A stretch of 64,000 nucleotides of DNA from Bacteroidota bacterium. Its GTDB lineage: Bacteria > Bacteroidota > Bacteroidia > Bacteroidales > BM520. The stretch lies in NCBI GenBank assembly GCA_002748065.1, contig PDRJ01000035.1:64047-128046 (forward strand). Direction: 5' to 3'. The notes beneath the pieces were generated by a model. That model made no database searches and was not told the origin of the DNA. It saw nothing but the letters and a program-made list of their open reading frames with translations. Below, piece after piece: positions 33,488 to 41,546 of this stretch (positions within the stretch are counted from its first letter, which is position 1; every line of letters begins with the position of its first letter). The translations under genes and the position numbers were made by a program.

Positions 33488-34879
33488 TTACTCTACCACC
33501 ACAAACTCCACACGGCGGTTGTTTGCTCTCCCCTCCGGAGTATCATTACCGGCAATGGGCATACGCTCTCCCCACCCCTTACTGGTCAAACGGTCTTGAC
33601 TAATACCCATCTCTACCAATCTCTCCACCACCACCTTAGCTCTTCCTTCGGACAGCACTTGGTTGTCGGCTTCGTCACCCTCCGCATCGGTATGCCCTTC
33701 CACACTAAAGCGAATATCCGGCTTTTTTTTCATCAACTTATAGATGCTATTAATGGGTCCCATGCTCTCAGGCTTAAGGGTAACATCTCCCACATCAAAG
33801 CGGATACCATTGGCAACAATCTTACCCTCTTGCATCACCCGATCGTAATATTTAACGCCACCTTCAGCAATACGTACATTTTTGATAAAAAATTGGGATT
33901 CCTCACTGTCGCCAGAACTGCGTTGCAGGGTAAAACCGGTGGGATTAAGTTCAAAATGGGGAATATTGATCACTCGCACGTCATCTAAGTATATCTTCAA
34001 CTTTCCCCGGGTATAAGCGATGGATAAATGTCGCCACATTCCCTGCTCCTCCATACAATCTTCCGTGCCGGGATACTTTCCAGAAGCACTCATCCCATCA
34101 GCGACACTCTCTATCGACTCTATACAGTTCTGCTGCAAGTAGACGCTATAATCTACGGTTTCCTGATTCTTGAGGTCATGTAGATACACATTCATATACC
34201 TGCTGTAAGAGTCACAATCTTTGGGAATATAATAATCAAACTCTATGGTAAACACCTCGGGGAGATAATCTTCCTTTCGATTCTTCATATAGGGAATAAT
34301 TGCACTTTGGTCACCCTCTTTAAGGTAAATCGCTTTTTCACCGTCCACCTCAACGATTTCCGCATTCCCTTCCACCAAATCCCAACGGCTGGGGAATTCA
34401 CCATTCTCCTCCATGGGGTCGGGGCCATCTTCAAAGATCACCTCATCGCCGGGAACAAAATCAAACTTACTCCACACAAGTTTAGGCGTATAAGGCTCCT
34501 TTTTAAGATCCTGTTTATCAGAAACTATTTTATCTTCAGGACCCTTCTCCTCCCTGGAAGAATCACAATTCCCAGAAGCCTCTTCCGCTTCCACATCGCG
34601 AGACTCATTACGGTCAGTAGCCTCCCCCACAGACTCCTCACGGTCGACCTTTTTTCGGCGTTTCCTGCGCGGCTTCTTTTTCCCGTCAATCACATCTTCC
34701 ACATCATCAAATGCCTTATCAATACCTCTGTCTATACGACGTTCCGAGCGGATTTCCGCCTCCTCCTTCACCTTCTCTTTTGCATGTTTGATCAATTTAT
34801 CCACAAACTGGGCATCCGCATTCTGAAAGGAGACCCCCAAAAGGAAAAAGAGCACAAACAATCTTTTGGCCATCTTCAT
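33488..34879 (-). CDS. OmpA family protein with a LamG-like domain
   Basis: 463 residues. After the signal peptide (LFVLFFLLGVSFQNADA) comes a charged region with a very basic patch (KKPRRKRRKK, about residue 70) and an acidic stretch. Residues about 190-345 form a concanavalin/LamG-like sandwich (FTIEFDYYIPKDCDSY, MWRHLSIAYTRGKLKIYLDD). The C-terminus is the peptidoglycan-binding OmpA domain (FSVEGHTDAEGDEADNQVLS, GWGERMPIAGNDTPEGRANN, RRVEFVVVE). Likely tethers the outer membrane or a surface glycan-binding module to the wall. A TAnnTTTG box lies 62 bp upstream. Confidence 0.88.
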   Translation of the reverse strand: MKMAKRLFVLFFLLGVSFQNADAQFVDKLIKHAKEKVKEEAEIRSERRIDRGIDKAFDDVEDVIDGKKKPRRKRRKKVDREESVGEATDRNESRDVEAEEASGNCDSSREEKGPEDKIVSDKQDLKKEPYTPKLVWSKFDFVPGDEVIFEDGPDPMEENGEFPSRWDLVEGNAEIVEVDGEKAIYLKEGDQSAIIPYMKNRKEDYLPEVFTIEFDYYIPKDCDSYSRYMNVYLHDLKNQETVDYSVYLQQNCIESIESVADGMSASGKYPGTEDCMEEQGMWRHLSIAYTRGKLKIYLDDVRVINIPHFELNPTGFTLQRSSGDSEESQFFIKNVRIAEGGVKYYDRVMQEGKIVANGIRFDVGDVTLKPESMGPINSIYKLMKKKPDIRFSVEGHTDAEGDEADNQVLSEGRAKVVVERLVEMGISQDRLTSKGWGERMPIAGNDTPEGRANNRRVEFVVVE

Positions 34880-34940
34880 ATATTATTGTTTTACCGTTTA
34901 AATTCCAACAGGCACAACCGTATTTTTTCACAAAAAGGGA

Positions 34941-34948
34941 CAAAAATA
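34941..34948 (-). promoter_or_regulatory. Putative -7 box of the OmpA-family gene
   Basis: Minus strand TATTTTTG, an exact TAnnTTTG match, predicting a leader of about 55 nt before the ATG at 34879. Confidence 0.5.
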
Positions 34949-35025
34949 CGATATTAAAAGGAGATAACAAATCACACCCGGCAAAAGGTCATAGACGACA
35001 CATTAACATCAAAAACCCCTCCACA

Positions 35026-36321
35026 CTACGGAAGGAGCAGCGCATCAAAGTAGGCTTGTAAAAAATCAACCATCTCCCCTCTTATTTCCTGCTGAGAAGC
35101 GCTGAAGCCATTGGCCATCAAAGAGAAGAGGTAGACCACTTGGCCTTCGTCGTTAAGCACATATCCGGAGTAGCAGCGCACCCTCGTAAACGAACCACTC
35201 TTCATGCGCACCTCATGCCCTCCATACAATGGGAGTGCGATCTCCTCAAGGGTGCCCTCTCCGGGCTTCGGCAACGAGGCAAGAAAAGGGGCAAAAGCGG
35301 GAGAGGCAACCATCGTTTCCAACAATGCAACCACCGCCTTTGGCGACACAGCATTGTAAGGACTCATCCCACTTCCATCGTGAAAGAAGATCTTGTGCTG
35401 CCCCAAGCGGTGCCGCCAAAAAGCGGCAAGTGTATCAGCGGAAAAGACAATATCCCTCACCCCCCCCGGAGGGGTGGTAGCCTCCAACAGAAGAGCCTCC
35501 GCCCATAAATTTCGACTCTCGGTATTGATCTCCCTCACCACGTCGTACAACCCCACCGAACGCAATGTATCCTGGACAAGTGGAATGGAATCGGCCTCAC
35601 CATATACGCCATCTTCTCCTTGTTCAAAAACCACAGTCGAAAGAGCCAACGCCCGGGAGAGATAACGCAACAGGGTACGCCGGGGATCCCTATCCGCTTC
35701 TGCCACCAAAGAACCGCCCCGGCCAAGGGTATCCCACACACAAGCAACAAGATCATCGTGGGAAAACCACAAGGTATTGTCATTAAAATTTGTCGCATAA
35801 ACCCCCGCCCCCCAAGGCTCCCGAATATCCTCCAACAACCAGGTCGGCGGTAGATGTTGTGCATAAAAGACCTTCTCCTTCAAACGAATGCGCCCCTGAA
35901 AAGAGGAGATTCCATGTTTCTGTAACAGCATCCATAAAAAGGAGGCCGGATCTTTTCGAAAAGGATACCCAAAAGAGGAGAACGAGGGATCACCGAAGGT
36001 CTCAAAAACCACCTCACCGGAGAAATGCCCCGACAAGGTCGTATCCCCATAAAGCAGCACAGGCGTTTTCCAATGAAACCCTGCCGGTAGATGCTCCAAC
36101 GCAAAAGCCGTGGAGAAGAGCTTGGTATTCGAAGCCGGCATAAATAGATCGTCGCCCAAACGATCACACAAAAGTGCCTGTTTTTTCAAATCCAACACCA
36201 CAAAGCCCACACGGGCATCCTGCAATCCCGGATAATCCGCAAAGAGCATCTCCTGCCCGCGCACAGCAAGAACCGAAAAAACGAGAACAACAACAATGGA
36301 GCGAAGCAGAAAGGTTTTCAT
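35026..36321 (-). CDS. dacB: D-alanyl-D-alanine carboxypeptidase/endopeptidase, PBP4 (DacB) type
   Basis: 431 residues, family S13. Signal peptide at the N-terminus. The three penicillin-binding motifs are present: SxxK as PASNTKLF, SxN as ESRNLWAE, and KSG in RMKSGSFTRVRCYSGYV; the family-typical DGSGMSPYN also occurs. PBP4 enzymes trim the terminal D-Ala and open peptide cross-links in the periplasm. Length is slightly short for the family. The -7 box ends only 5 nt before the ATG, so the mRNA may be leaderless. Confidence 0.93.
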   Translation of the reverse strand: MKTFLLRSIVVVLVFSVLAVRGQEMLFADYPGLQDARVGFVVLDLKKQALLCDRLGDDLFMPASNTKLFSTAFALEHLPAGFHWKTPVLLYGDTTLSGHFSGEVVFETFGDPSFSSFGYPFRKDPASFLWMLLQKHGISSFQGRIRLKEKVFYAQHLPPTWLLEDIREPWGAGVYATNFNDNTLWFSHDDLVACVWDTLGRGGSLVAEADRDPRRTLLRYLSRALALSTVVFEQGEDGVYGEADSIPLVQDTLRSVGLYDVVREINTESRNLWAEALLLEATTPPGGVRDIVFSADTLAAFWRHRLGQHKIFFHDGSGMSPYNAVSPKAVVALLETMVASPAFAPFLASLPKPGEGTLEEIALPLYGGHEVRMKSGSFTRVRCYSGYVLNDEGQVVYLFSLMANGFSASQQEIRGEMVDFLQAYFDALLLP

Positions 36322-36326
36322 CGACG

Positions 36327-36334
36327 CAAAGATA
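36327..36334 (-). promoter_or_regulatory. -7 box immediately upstream of dacB
   Basis: Minus strand TATCTTTG, followed by CGTCG and then the dacB ATG. The predicted start of transcription falls at or next to the ATG. Confidence 0.5.
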
Positions 36335-36476
36335 CAAAGTTATGAAAGACCCTACCCCTCCCCAAAACAACACCTCCCAAACAGCCAAACCTTGCGTCTC
36401 CCGCTTACCCCAAAGGGGTACACACAAAAAAAATACACATTTTACCTCTTTACCCGGCAATAGTGAAAAAAAGTTT

Positions 36477-36484
36477 TATATTTG
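36477..36484 (+). promoter_or_regulatory. Putative -7 box of the tRNA-Pro gene
   Basis: TATATTTG matches TAnnTTTG and lies 19 bp before the tRNA 5' end. Confidence 0.5.
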
Positions 36485-36503
36485 CAAAACTTTTCACACA
36501 GCT

Positions 36504-36577
36504 CGGGGTGTGGCGCAGTTGGTTAGCGTGCTTGACTGGGGGTCAAGAGGTCGCGAGTTCGAGTCTCGCCACTCCGA
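36504..36577 (+). tRNA. tRNA-Pro (anticodon GGG)
   Basis: A full cloverleaf of 74 nt. The acceptor stem CGGGGTG pairs with CACTCCG (one G-U). The anticodon stem CTTGA/TCAAG encloses loop CTGGGGG, giving anticodon GGG with G37, as expected for proline. The T arm is CGCGAGTTCGAGTCTCG-like with the TTCGAGT loop. Discriminator base A; CCA is not encoded. Flanked by a -7 box and a strong terminator, so it is a single-gene unit. Confidence 0.96.
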
Positions 36578-36582
36578 CGGAA

Positions 36583-36608
36583 AGCCGGGTTTTTGCCCGG
36601 CTTTTTTT
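36583..36608 (+). terminator. Rho-independent terminator of tRNA-Pro
   Basis: Stem AGCCGGG/CCCGGCT with a short T-rich loop, followed by seven T residues (36602-36608); 6 bp after the tRNA 3' end. Confidence 0.92.
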
Positions 36609-36790
36609 ATGGCAATATCGCCAATCCAACACCCAACACCTTCATAAAATACCACCCCAACAGCACCATCAGGTTGTTAAGATCTCCCTCCTATCAAAAT
36701 ATACGTTTTAACTGTTTTTTTTACCAATTTCGTATAAATCAAACAATTCATTATACCTCTAGGGTGATTTTTGACCAACGTCACAAGAAG

Positions 36791-36919
36791 ATGGAAGCAT
36801 TTAAGGAGAATAAAAAGTTTCAAAGCACCGTAAAAAAAGCCAAGGAGCTTTTTTGGAAGCATGGAATCAGAAGGGTCTCCATCGAAGAGATTTGTGCGAA
36901 AATATGCATTGACCTTTGA
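36791..36919 (+). pseudogene. N-terminal remnant of a TetR/AcrR family regulator
   Basis: A 42-residue frame reading MEAFKENKKFQSTVKKAKEL then FWKHGIRRVSIEEICAKI is the start of a TetR helix-turn-helix of the Bacteroidota type (FWKHGIRRVSIEEI is highly typical). The frame stops before the recognition helix, and the downstream sequence in any frame does not continue the domain. The break lies close to position 36905. It is therefore a fragment left by a deletion or rearrangement next to the tRNA gene. Confidence 0.7.
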
Positions 36920-37089
36920 TACAGCTATCCCCCAACACATCTTTACAAAAGCCAGTTTGAAAAAGTAGGATATCCCGCTCATTAAAAGGATAAAGATCCA
37001 CATAAAACTCTTTGGGAAGGTAAAAAGCGCCCCCCAGCGCGTTACAGTGAAAAATTCCGTAAATTGCATCCGCAATAAAAAACACTCCT
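36920..37089. other. Non-coding stretch, possibly carrying an antisense gene remnant
   Basis: No complete gene. On the minus strand a frame running from about 37085 down to 36915 reads IADAIYGIFHCNALGGAFYL and PKEFYVDLYPFNERDILLFQ, which looks protein-like but has no proper start and runs into the TetR remnant. The 180 bp between the tRNA terminator and the TetR remnant show nothing recognisable. Confidence 0.35.
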
Positions 37090-39729
37090 ATGAAGGCTAT
37101 ACTGCGGATACTCATACTACCCCTAACCCTCTTTTTGATGGCTTCCTGCGGTCATCAACACGACTTTGAAAAACACTACCTCGACGGTGAATGGGAGTTC
37201 AAACAGTTGGACAGCACCACATGGATGCCGGCAACAGTTCCCGGAACCATCCATACCGACCTAATGGAGAACGGGGTGATTGAAGACCCCTTCTATCGAC
37301 TCAACGAACAGGAGGTACAGTGGGTAGATAAAGTGGACTGGGAATACAAAACCACCTTTAAAATTGATGAAAGATACCTACAGAATGATGCCATTAAACT
37401 ACACTTTGACGGGCTGGACACATGGGCAACCGTATACCTCAACGGCGTACGAATTTTGCAAGCGGACAACATGTTTTATCAATGGGAAGTAGCGGTAAAA
37501 GCATTGCTAAAAGAGGGAAAAAACACCCTTCGCATCCTATTTCACTCCCCCATCAACAAGGGGTTGGAGCTGCGAGAGGCACTGGGCTACGAGCTTCCCG
37601 GAGCAGAAAATGACCAGTCACAACGGGGAGGCACCGGAGATCTCAAAACAGTTGTTTTCAGCCGCAAGGCACAATACCATTTCGGCTGGGATTGGGGCCC
37701 ACGTCTGGTCACAGGAGGCATCTGGCAACCCGTCTACCTCACAGCGCACAACACCGCCCAAATCCAACAGGTGCAGTTTCACCAAAAGAGCCTTACGGAA
37801 GAGAAGGCCACACTGGACATCCATATTCAGGTGGAATCTTTTGAAGAGGAGAATGTTGCAGTAGCCATTTTTAGGGGAGATGCCATTGTTGCGGAAAAGA
37901 GCTTCGACCTAACCACTGGCACCAACGGCCTTACCCTGCCCATCACCCTCAAAAACCCGGAATGGTGGTGGCCCAATGGCCTTGGCACCCCGCACCTTTA
38001 TGACTTTAAGATCACGCTAAACAAGAATAACCGAACCATTGACCGCACCTATGAATCCATCGGACTGCGCACCATAGCGTTGGTGCAGGAGCCGGACGAG
38101 GAGGGGAGCAGCTTTTACTTTAAGGTAAACGGCCGCCCCCTCTTCATGAAAGGGGCAAACTACATCCCGCAGGATATCTTCCTCCCACGTGTCAGCCCGG
38201 AGGATTACGAGCACCTTATCCAATCAGCGGCAGCGGCAAACTTCAACATGCTGCGTGTTTGGGGCGGAGGAATTTACGAGCAAGAGCTCTTCTACGACCT
38301 ATGTGACCAGTATGGTATCCTCGTATGGCAGGACTTTATGTTCGCCTGTGCCATGTATCCGGGAAACCCGGCATTCCTTACCAATGTGGAGAAGGAAGCC
38401 AGACAAAATGTACAACGCCTTCGCAACCATCCGTGTATTGCCCTATGGTGCGGCGATAACGAGATTCTCTCGGCATGGAACCGTTGGGGGTGGAAAGAGA
38501 CGGTAATCGAACACCAAGGTGAAGCCATTGCCGACACCATCTGGAAGGCCTACGACACCATCATGCACGAGATTCTCCCAGCCATCGTCAAAAAACATGA
38601 CCCTGAACGCCCCTACTGGGGCTCTTCGCCCAGTGCCGGCCTCGGCCAATTGGAAAATGGGAAATCCGGAGATAACCACTACTGGGGCGTGTGGTGGGCC
38701 AAAGAGCCCTTTGAGAAGTACAAAGAGGAGATCCCCCGCTTTATGTCAGAGTACGGCTTTCAATCCTTCCCGGAGCTCAACAGCGTCAAAAACTATACGC
38801 AACCGGAAGACTGGGATATAGAATCGGCAGTGATGCGTTCACACCAACGCTCCTCCATCGGCAACGGAACCATCAAAGAATACATGGAGCGCGACTACCG
38901 TACCCCCAAGGACTTCCCCCTGTTTCTCTATGTAAACCATGTCCTCCAGGCCGAAGGTATCCGCACCGCTATGGAGGCGCACCGCCGCCACATGCCCCAC
39001 TGCATGGGCTCACTCTACTGGCAACTTAACGACTGCTGGCCCGTGGCCTCCTGGTCGGGAATCGACTATTACGGCCAATGGAAAGCCCTGCACTACTTCG
39101 CGAAAAAAGCATTTAATACGGTGTTGGTCTCTCCTGATCTGGATACACTGGACAATGTAACCATCCACTTGGTATCAGACCTTCCGGAACCCCAAAAAGC
39201 CATACTCACATGGAAACTCGTGGACTTTGAAGGCAACATCCGCAAAAAGGCAAAGAGAGACATCACCATACCGGCAAACAGCGCACAACGTTTTTTTAAG
39301 ACACCAGCAAAACAGCTTCTTCCCGATAGCTTACGACAGAATCACCTCCTCGCTGTGACGGTTGAAGACATGGAAGGAAACCCGTTATCGAAAAACATTC
39401 TCTATTTCGACCGCCCCAAAAATCTCGCCCTACCGCAACCCGGAATCACATGGACGGCAAAGAAAAAGGAAGAGACACTCCTGATCACGATACAGGCCCA
39501 AAGGCTGGCAAAAAATCTCTATCTACAAGCTGAGATGGAAGGAGACTTCTCCGACAACTATTTCGACCTGTTACCGGGAGAGGAGCGAACCCTTACTTTC
39601 ACCCCCGACAATCGTTTCTCCGAAGCAAAAGCCACAAAGGGAATCACCCTCATTAGCATGGTGGATAGTTTTGAAGAAGTGGAACCCGAAGAATTGCCAA
39701 CAGAAGCGCAACCCCGGGATACCCTATGA
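37090..39729 (+). CDS. Beta-mannosidase, glycoside hydrolase family 2, lipoprotein
   Basis: 879 residues with a lipobox (LMASC, about Cys20), so anchored in the envelope. GH2 order: jelly-roll sugar-binding domain (about 25-200), immunoglobulin-like domain, TIM barrel, then C-terminal sandwiches. The catalytic acid/base is Glu458 in CIALWCGDNE and the nucleophile Glu554 in MSEYGFQSFPE, both as in bacterial beta-mannosidases; the usual WCGNNE reads WCGDNE, which keeps the key Asn-Glu. It removes terminal beta-mannose from mannan oligosaccharides or N-glycans. It has no polysaccharide-locus neighbours. Confidence 0.95.
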   Translation: MKAILRILILPLTLFLMASCGHQHDFEKHYLDGEWEFKQLDSTTWMPATVPGTIHTDLMENGVIEDPFYRLNEQEVQWVDKVDWEYKTTFKIDERYLQNDAIKLHFDGLDTWATVYLNGVRILQADNMFYQWEVAVKALLKEGKNTLRILFHSPINKGLELREALGYELPGAENDQSQRGGTGDLKTVVFSRKAQYHFGWDWGPRLVTGGIWQPVYLTAHNTAQIQQVQFHQKSLTEEKATLDIHIQVESFEEENVAVAIFRGDAIVAEKSFDLTTGTNGLTLPITLKNPEWWWPNGLGTPHLYDFKITLNKNNRTIDRTYESIGLRTIALVQEPDEEGSSFYFKVNGRPLFMKGANYIPQDIFLPRVSPEDYEHLIQSAAAANFNMLRVWGGGIYEQELFYDLCDQYGILVWQDFMFACAMYPGNPAFLTNVEKEARQNVQRLRNHPCIALWCGDNEILSAWNRWGWKETVIEHQGEAIADTIWKAYDTIMHEILPAIVKKHDPERPYWGSSPSAGLGQLENGKSGDNHYWGVWWAKEPFEKYKEEIPRFMSEYGFQSFPELNSVKNYTQPEDWDIESAVMRSHQRSSIGNGTIKEYMERDYRTPKDFPLFLYVNHVLQAEGIRTAMEAHRRHMPHCMGSLYWQLNDCWPVASWSGIDYYGQWKALHYFAKKAFNTVLVSPDLDTLDNVTIHLVSDLPEPQKAILTWKLVDFEGNIRKKAKRDITIPANSAQRFFKTPAKQLLPDSLRQNHLLAVTVEDMEGNPLSKNILYFDRPKNLALPQPGITWTAKKKEETLLITIQAQRLAKNLYLQAEMEGDFSDNYFDLLPGEERTLTFTPDNRFSEAKATKGITLISMVDSFEEVEPEELPTEAQPRDTL

Positions 39730-39769
39730 CAGATTGTCACTCTTTCTCCCTAAAAGCATCCCTCAAGAG

Positions 39770-39797
39770 TTTGGCACATATTTGGATGGTACCTTTG
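39770..39797 (+). promoter_or_regulatory. Promoter of trxB
   Basis: TTTG (39770-39773), 16 nt, then TACCTTTG (39790-39797); spacing slightly shorter than usual but the same as before pyrE. Predicts a leader of about 50 nt. Confidence 0.6.
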
Positions 39798-39854
39798 TTT
39801 CTAAAAATAGATGAAAAACAAATAACATAGATTATCACGCAACACGTAGAAATT

Positions 39855-40799
39855 ATGAATGAAGCTCCCGAAAAAGTAAAATGTTTAGTAATCGGATCCG
39901 GGCCGGCAGGATACACTGCGGCAATATATGCGGCCAGAGCAGACCTTAAACCGGTTCTTTACCAAGGACTACAGGCAGGAGGACAGCTCACCACCACCAC
40001 CGAGGTGGAGAATTTCCCCGGTTACCCCCAGGGGATTGACGGACCGGCAATGATGCAGGATCTGGAAAAACAGGCCAAACGATTCGATGCAGACATCCGT
40101 TTTGGTATTATCACCGAGGCTGACCTCTCCGAACGTCCTTTTAAACTGAAAGCCGACGACGGAAAAGAGATCCTTGCAGAGACGGTAATCATCGCTACCG
40201 GAGCAACCGCCAGGTACCTGGGCTTGGAGTCCGAAGAAAAATTCAAGGGACAAGGCGTCTCCGCCTGTGCCACATGTGACGGATTCTTCTACCGCGGACA
40301 AGACGTAGCCGTGGTTGGAGGAGGAGATACCGCCGCCGAAGAGGCCACCTACCTCGCCAACCTCTGTAACAAAGTGTACCTCATCCATCGCCGTGACGAA
40401 CTACGCGCCTCCAAAGCAATGGCCAAACGAGTTATCGAGACCCCCAATATCGAGGTCCTTTGGAACTCCACCACCAAAGAGGTGCTGGGCGACATGAAAG
40501 GGGTTAATGGAGTGCTTCTGGAGCATGTAGTTACCAAAGAGGAGAAGAAAATTGATGTGACGGGCTTCTTCGTGGCCATCGGACACAAACCCAACACTGA
40601 GCTCTTCAAGGGCCAGTTGACCATGGATGAAAACGGTTACCTTGTCACTCAACCCGACTCCACAAAGACCAATATTCCCGGGGTATTCGCTGCCGGCGAC
40701 GTACAAGATCACGTCTTCCGACAAGCCATCACCGCTGCCGGAACAGGGTGTATGGCCGCCATCGAAGCAGAACGCTTCCTCGGCGAACAACCCTCATAG
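39855..40799 (+). CDS. trxB: Thioredoxin-disulfide reductase
   Basis: 314 residues. FAD motif GSGPAGYTAAIYAARADL at the N-terminus, redox-active CATC (Cys138/Cys141, in SACATCDGFFY), NADPH motif VVGGGDTAAEEATYL followed by HRRDELRAS, and the second FAD motif GVFAAGDVQDHVFRQAITAAG near the end. It passes electrons from NADPH to thioredoxin. Monocistronic, with a good promoter and a long hairpin at the 3' end. Confidence 0.98.
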   Translation: MNEAPEKVKCLVIGSGPAGYTAAIYAARADLKPVLYQGLQAGGQLTTTTEVENFPGYPQGIDGPAMMQDLEKQAKRFDADIRFGIITEADLSERPFKLKADDGKEILAETVIIATGATARYLGLESEEKFKGQGVSACATCDGFFYRGQDVAVVGGGDTAAEEATYLANLCNKVYLIHRRDELRASKAMAKRVIETPNIEVLWNSTTKEVLGDMKGVNGVLLEHVVTKEEKKIDVTGFFVAIGHKPNTELFKGQLTMDENGYLVTQPDSTKTNIPGVFAAGDVQDHVFRQAITAAGTGCMAAIEAERFLGEQPS

Positions 40800-40819
40800 A
40801 GACGAAATCCTAATCGATG

Positions 40820-40868
40820 ATCCGCACTGTTCTCCGGGTTTTATGACAACCTGATGAGTGGTGCGGAT
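40820..40868. terminator. Long hairpin between convergent trxB and a lipoprotein gene
   Basis: Perfect 8-bp arms ATCCGCAC (40820-40827) and GTGCGGAT (40861-40868) with an inner GGTT/AACC pairing; outer bases (CGAAAT.../...TTCG) extend the stem imperfectly to about 40803-40879. No T-run, but its position between convergent genes suggests two-way termination. Confidence 0.5.
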
Positions 40869-41329
40869 TAATTTCGATGAAGGTGGTAGAGATACTCCTC
40901 CCCTTCATGGTTCTCCACCAACAGAAGAAGGGGCTCTACATATTCTCTCACCTCAAAGTAGCTCTCCACACCTCCCTCTGAAAACAAGACAATACGGCTA
41001 TCCCCATCTGTCATGCGCCAACGACCGCGCTCTGTAGCCTTTAAGGTTGTTCTTTGGTAAGAACCATCCCCAAAAAGGGTTAACCGATACACCGATCGCA
41101 ACTCTTCTAAAAACTTTTCGTAGGCCTCCTTCTCCGGCACCGACATGTTCGGATTCAGCGGTTTATCAAAAGAGATCAGTTTCCACTCTCCAAGAATTTG
41201 ATCCTGAAAAGAGAGCGATGACGACACCTCTTCCTCCTCCCGAGAGAGTTCGCGATCACTATAGATGGTCTTACAAGCGGTAAAAGCCCATACGGCAAAA
41301 ACCATGGCAAAAACATTCAAATACTTCAT
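40868..41329 (-). CDS. Small lipoprotein, possibly lipocalin-like
   Basis: 153 residues from the ATG at 41329, which sits just before a lipoprotein signal (VFAMVFAVWAFTAC); longer frames upstream add an unlikely cysteine-rich leader. After an acidic linker, the motif QDQILGEWKLISFDKPL and the alternating strands (YRLTLFGDGSYQRTT, RGRWRMTDGDSRIVLF, LLLLVENHEGEEYLYHL) resemble the lipocalin-like beta-barrels common in Bacteroidota lipoproteins. Ligand and function unknown. Confidence 0.65.
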   Translation of the reverse strand: MKYLNVFAMVFAVWAFTACKTIYSDRELSREEEEVSSSLSFQDQILGEWKLISFDKPLNPNMSVPEKEAYEKFLEELRSVYRLTLFGDGSYQRTTLKATERGRWRMTDGDSRIVLFSEGGVESYFEVREYVEPLLLLVENHEGEEYLYHLHRN

Positions 41330-41451
41330 CAAAATAGGTTTCAATTTCACAAACAGGAGACAAAGATACGAAAAGGTGCATTCTAAGGAAAATGAACATG
41401 CCACAGAGCATTGTTTTTGATGGGCCTGTATGCGCATTAACAATTATCATG

Positions 41452-41459
41452 TATATTTG
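41452..41459 (+). promoter_or_regulatory. Putative -7 box upstream of purL
   Basis: TATATTTG, exact TAnnTTTG match, 87 bp before purL and only 4 nt before an ATG that opens a 19-codon frame. Confidence 0.5.
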
Positions 41460-41463
41460 TATT

Positions 41464-41523
41464 ATGGGAGCTTCTCAAAAGCCATCTTTTATGGGGCATT
41501 TTAGGAAGATCCCCTTTACATAA
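41464..41523 (+). other. Possible leader reading frame before purL
   Basis: Encodes MGASQKPSFMGHFRKIPFT and ends 23 bp before the purL ATG. Its ATG has the same 4-nt distance to a -7 box as pyrE and the HsdR-like gene, so it would be leaderless. Nothing else shows that it is translated. Confidence 0.2.
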
Positions 41524-41546
41524 CCATCACTGTAATACCCAAAAAT

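Noticed and set aside
36504..37089. Integrative element inserted at tRNA-Pro
   Set aside because: No integrase and no direct repeat of the tRNA 3' end can be seen; the remnants are too small.
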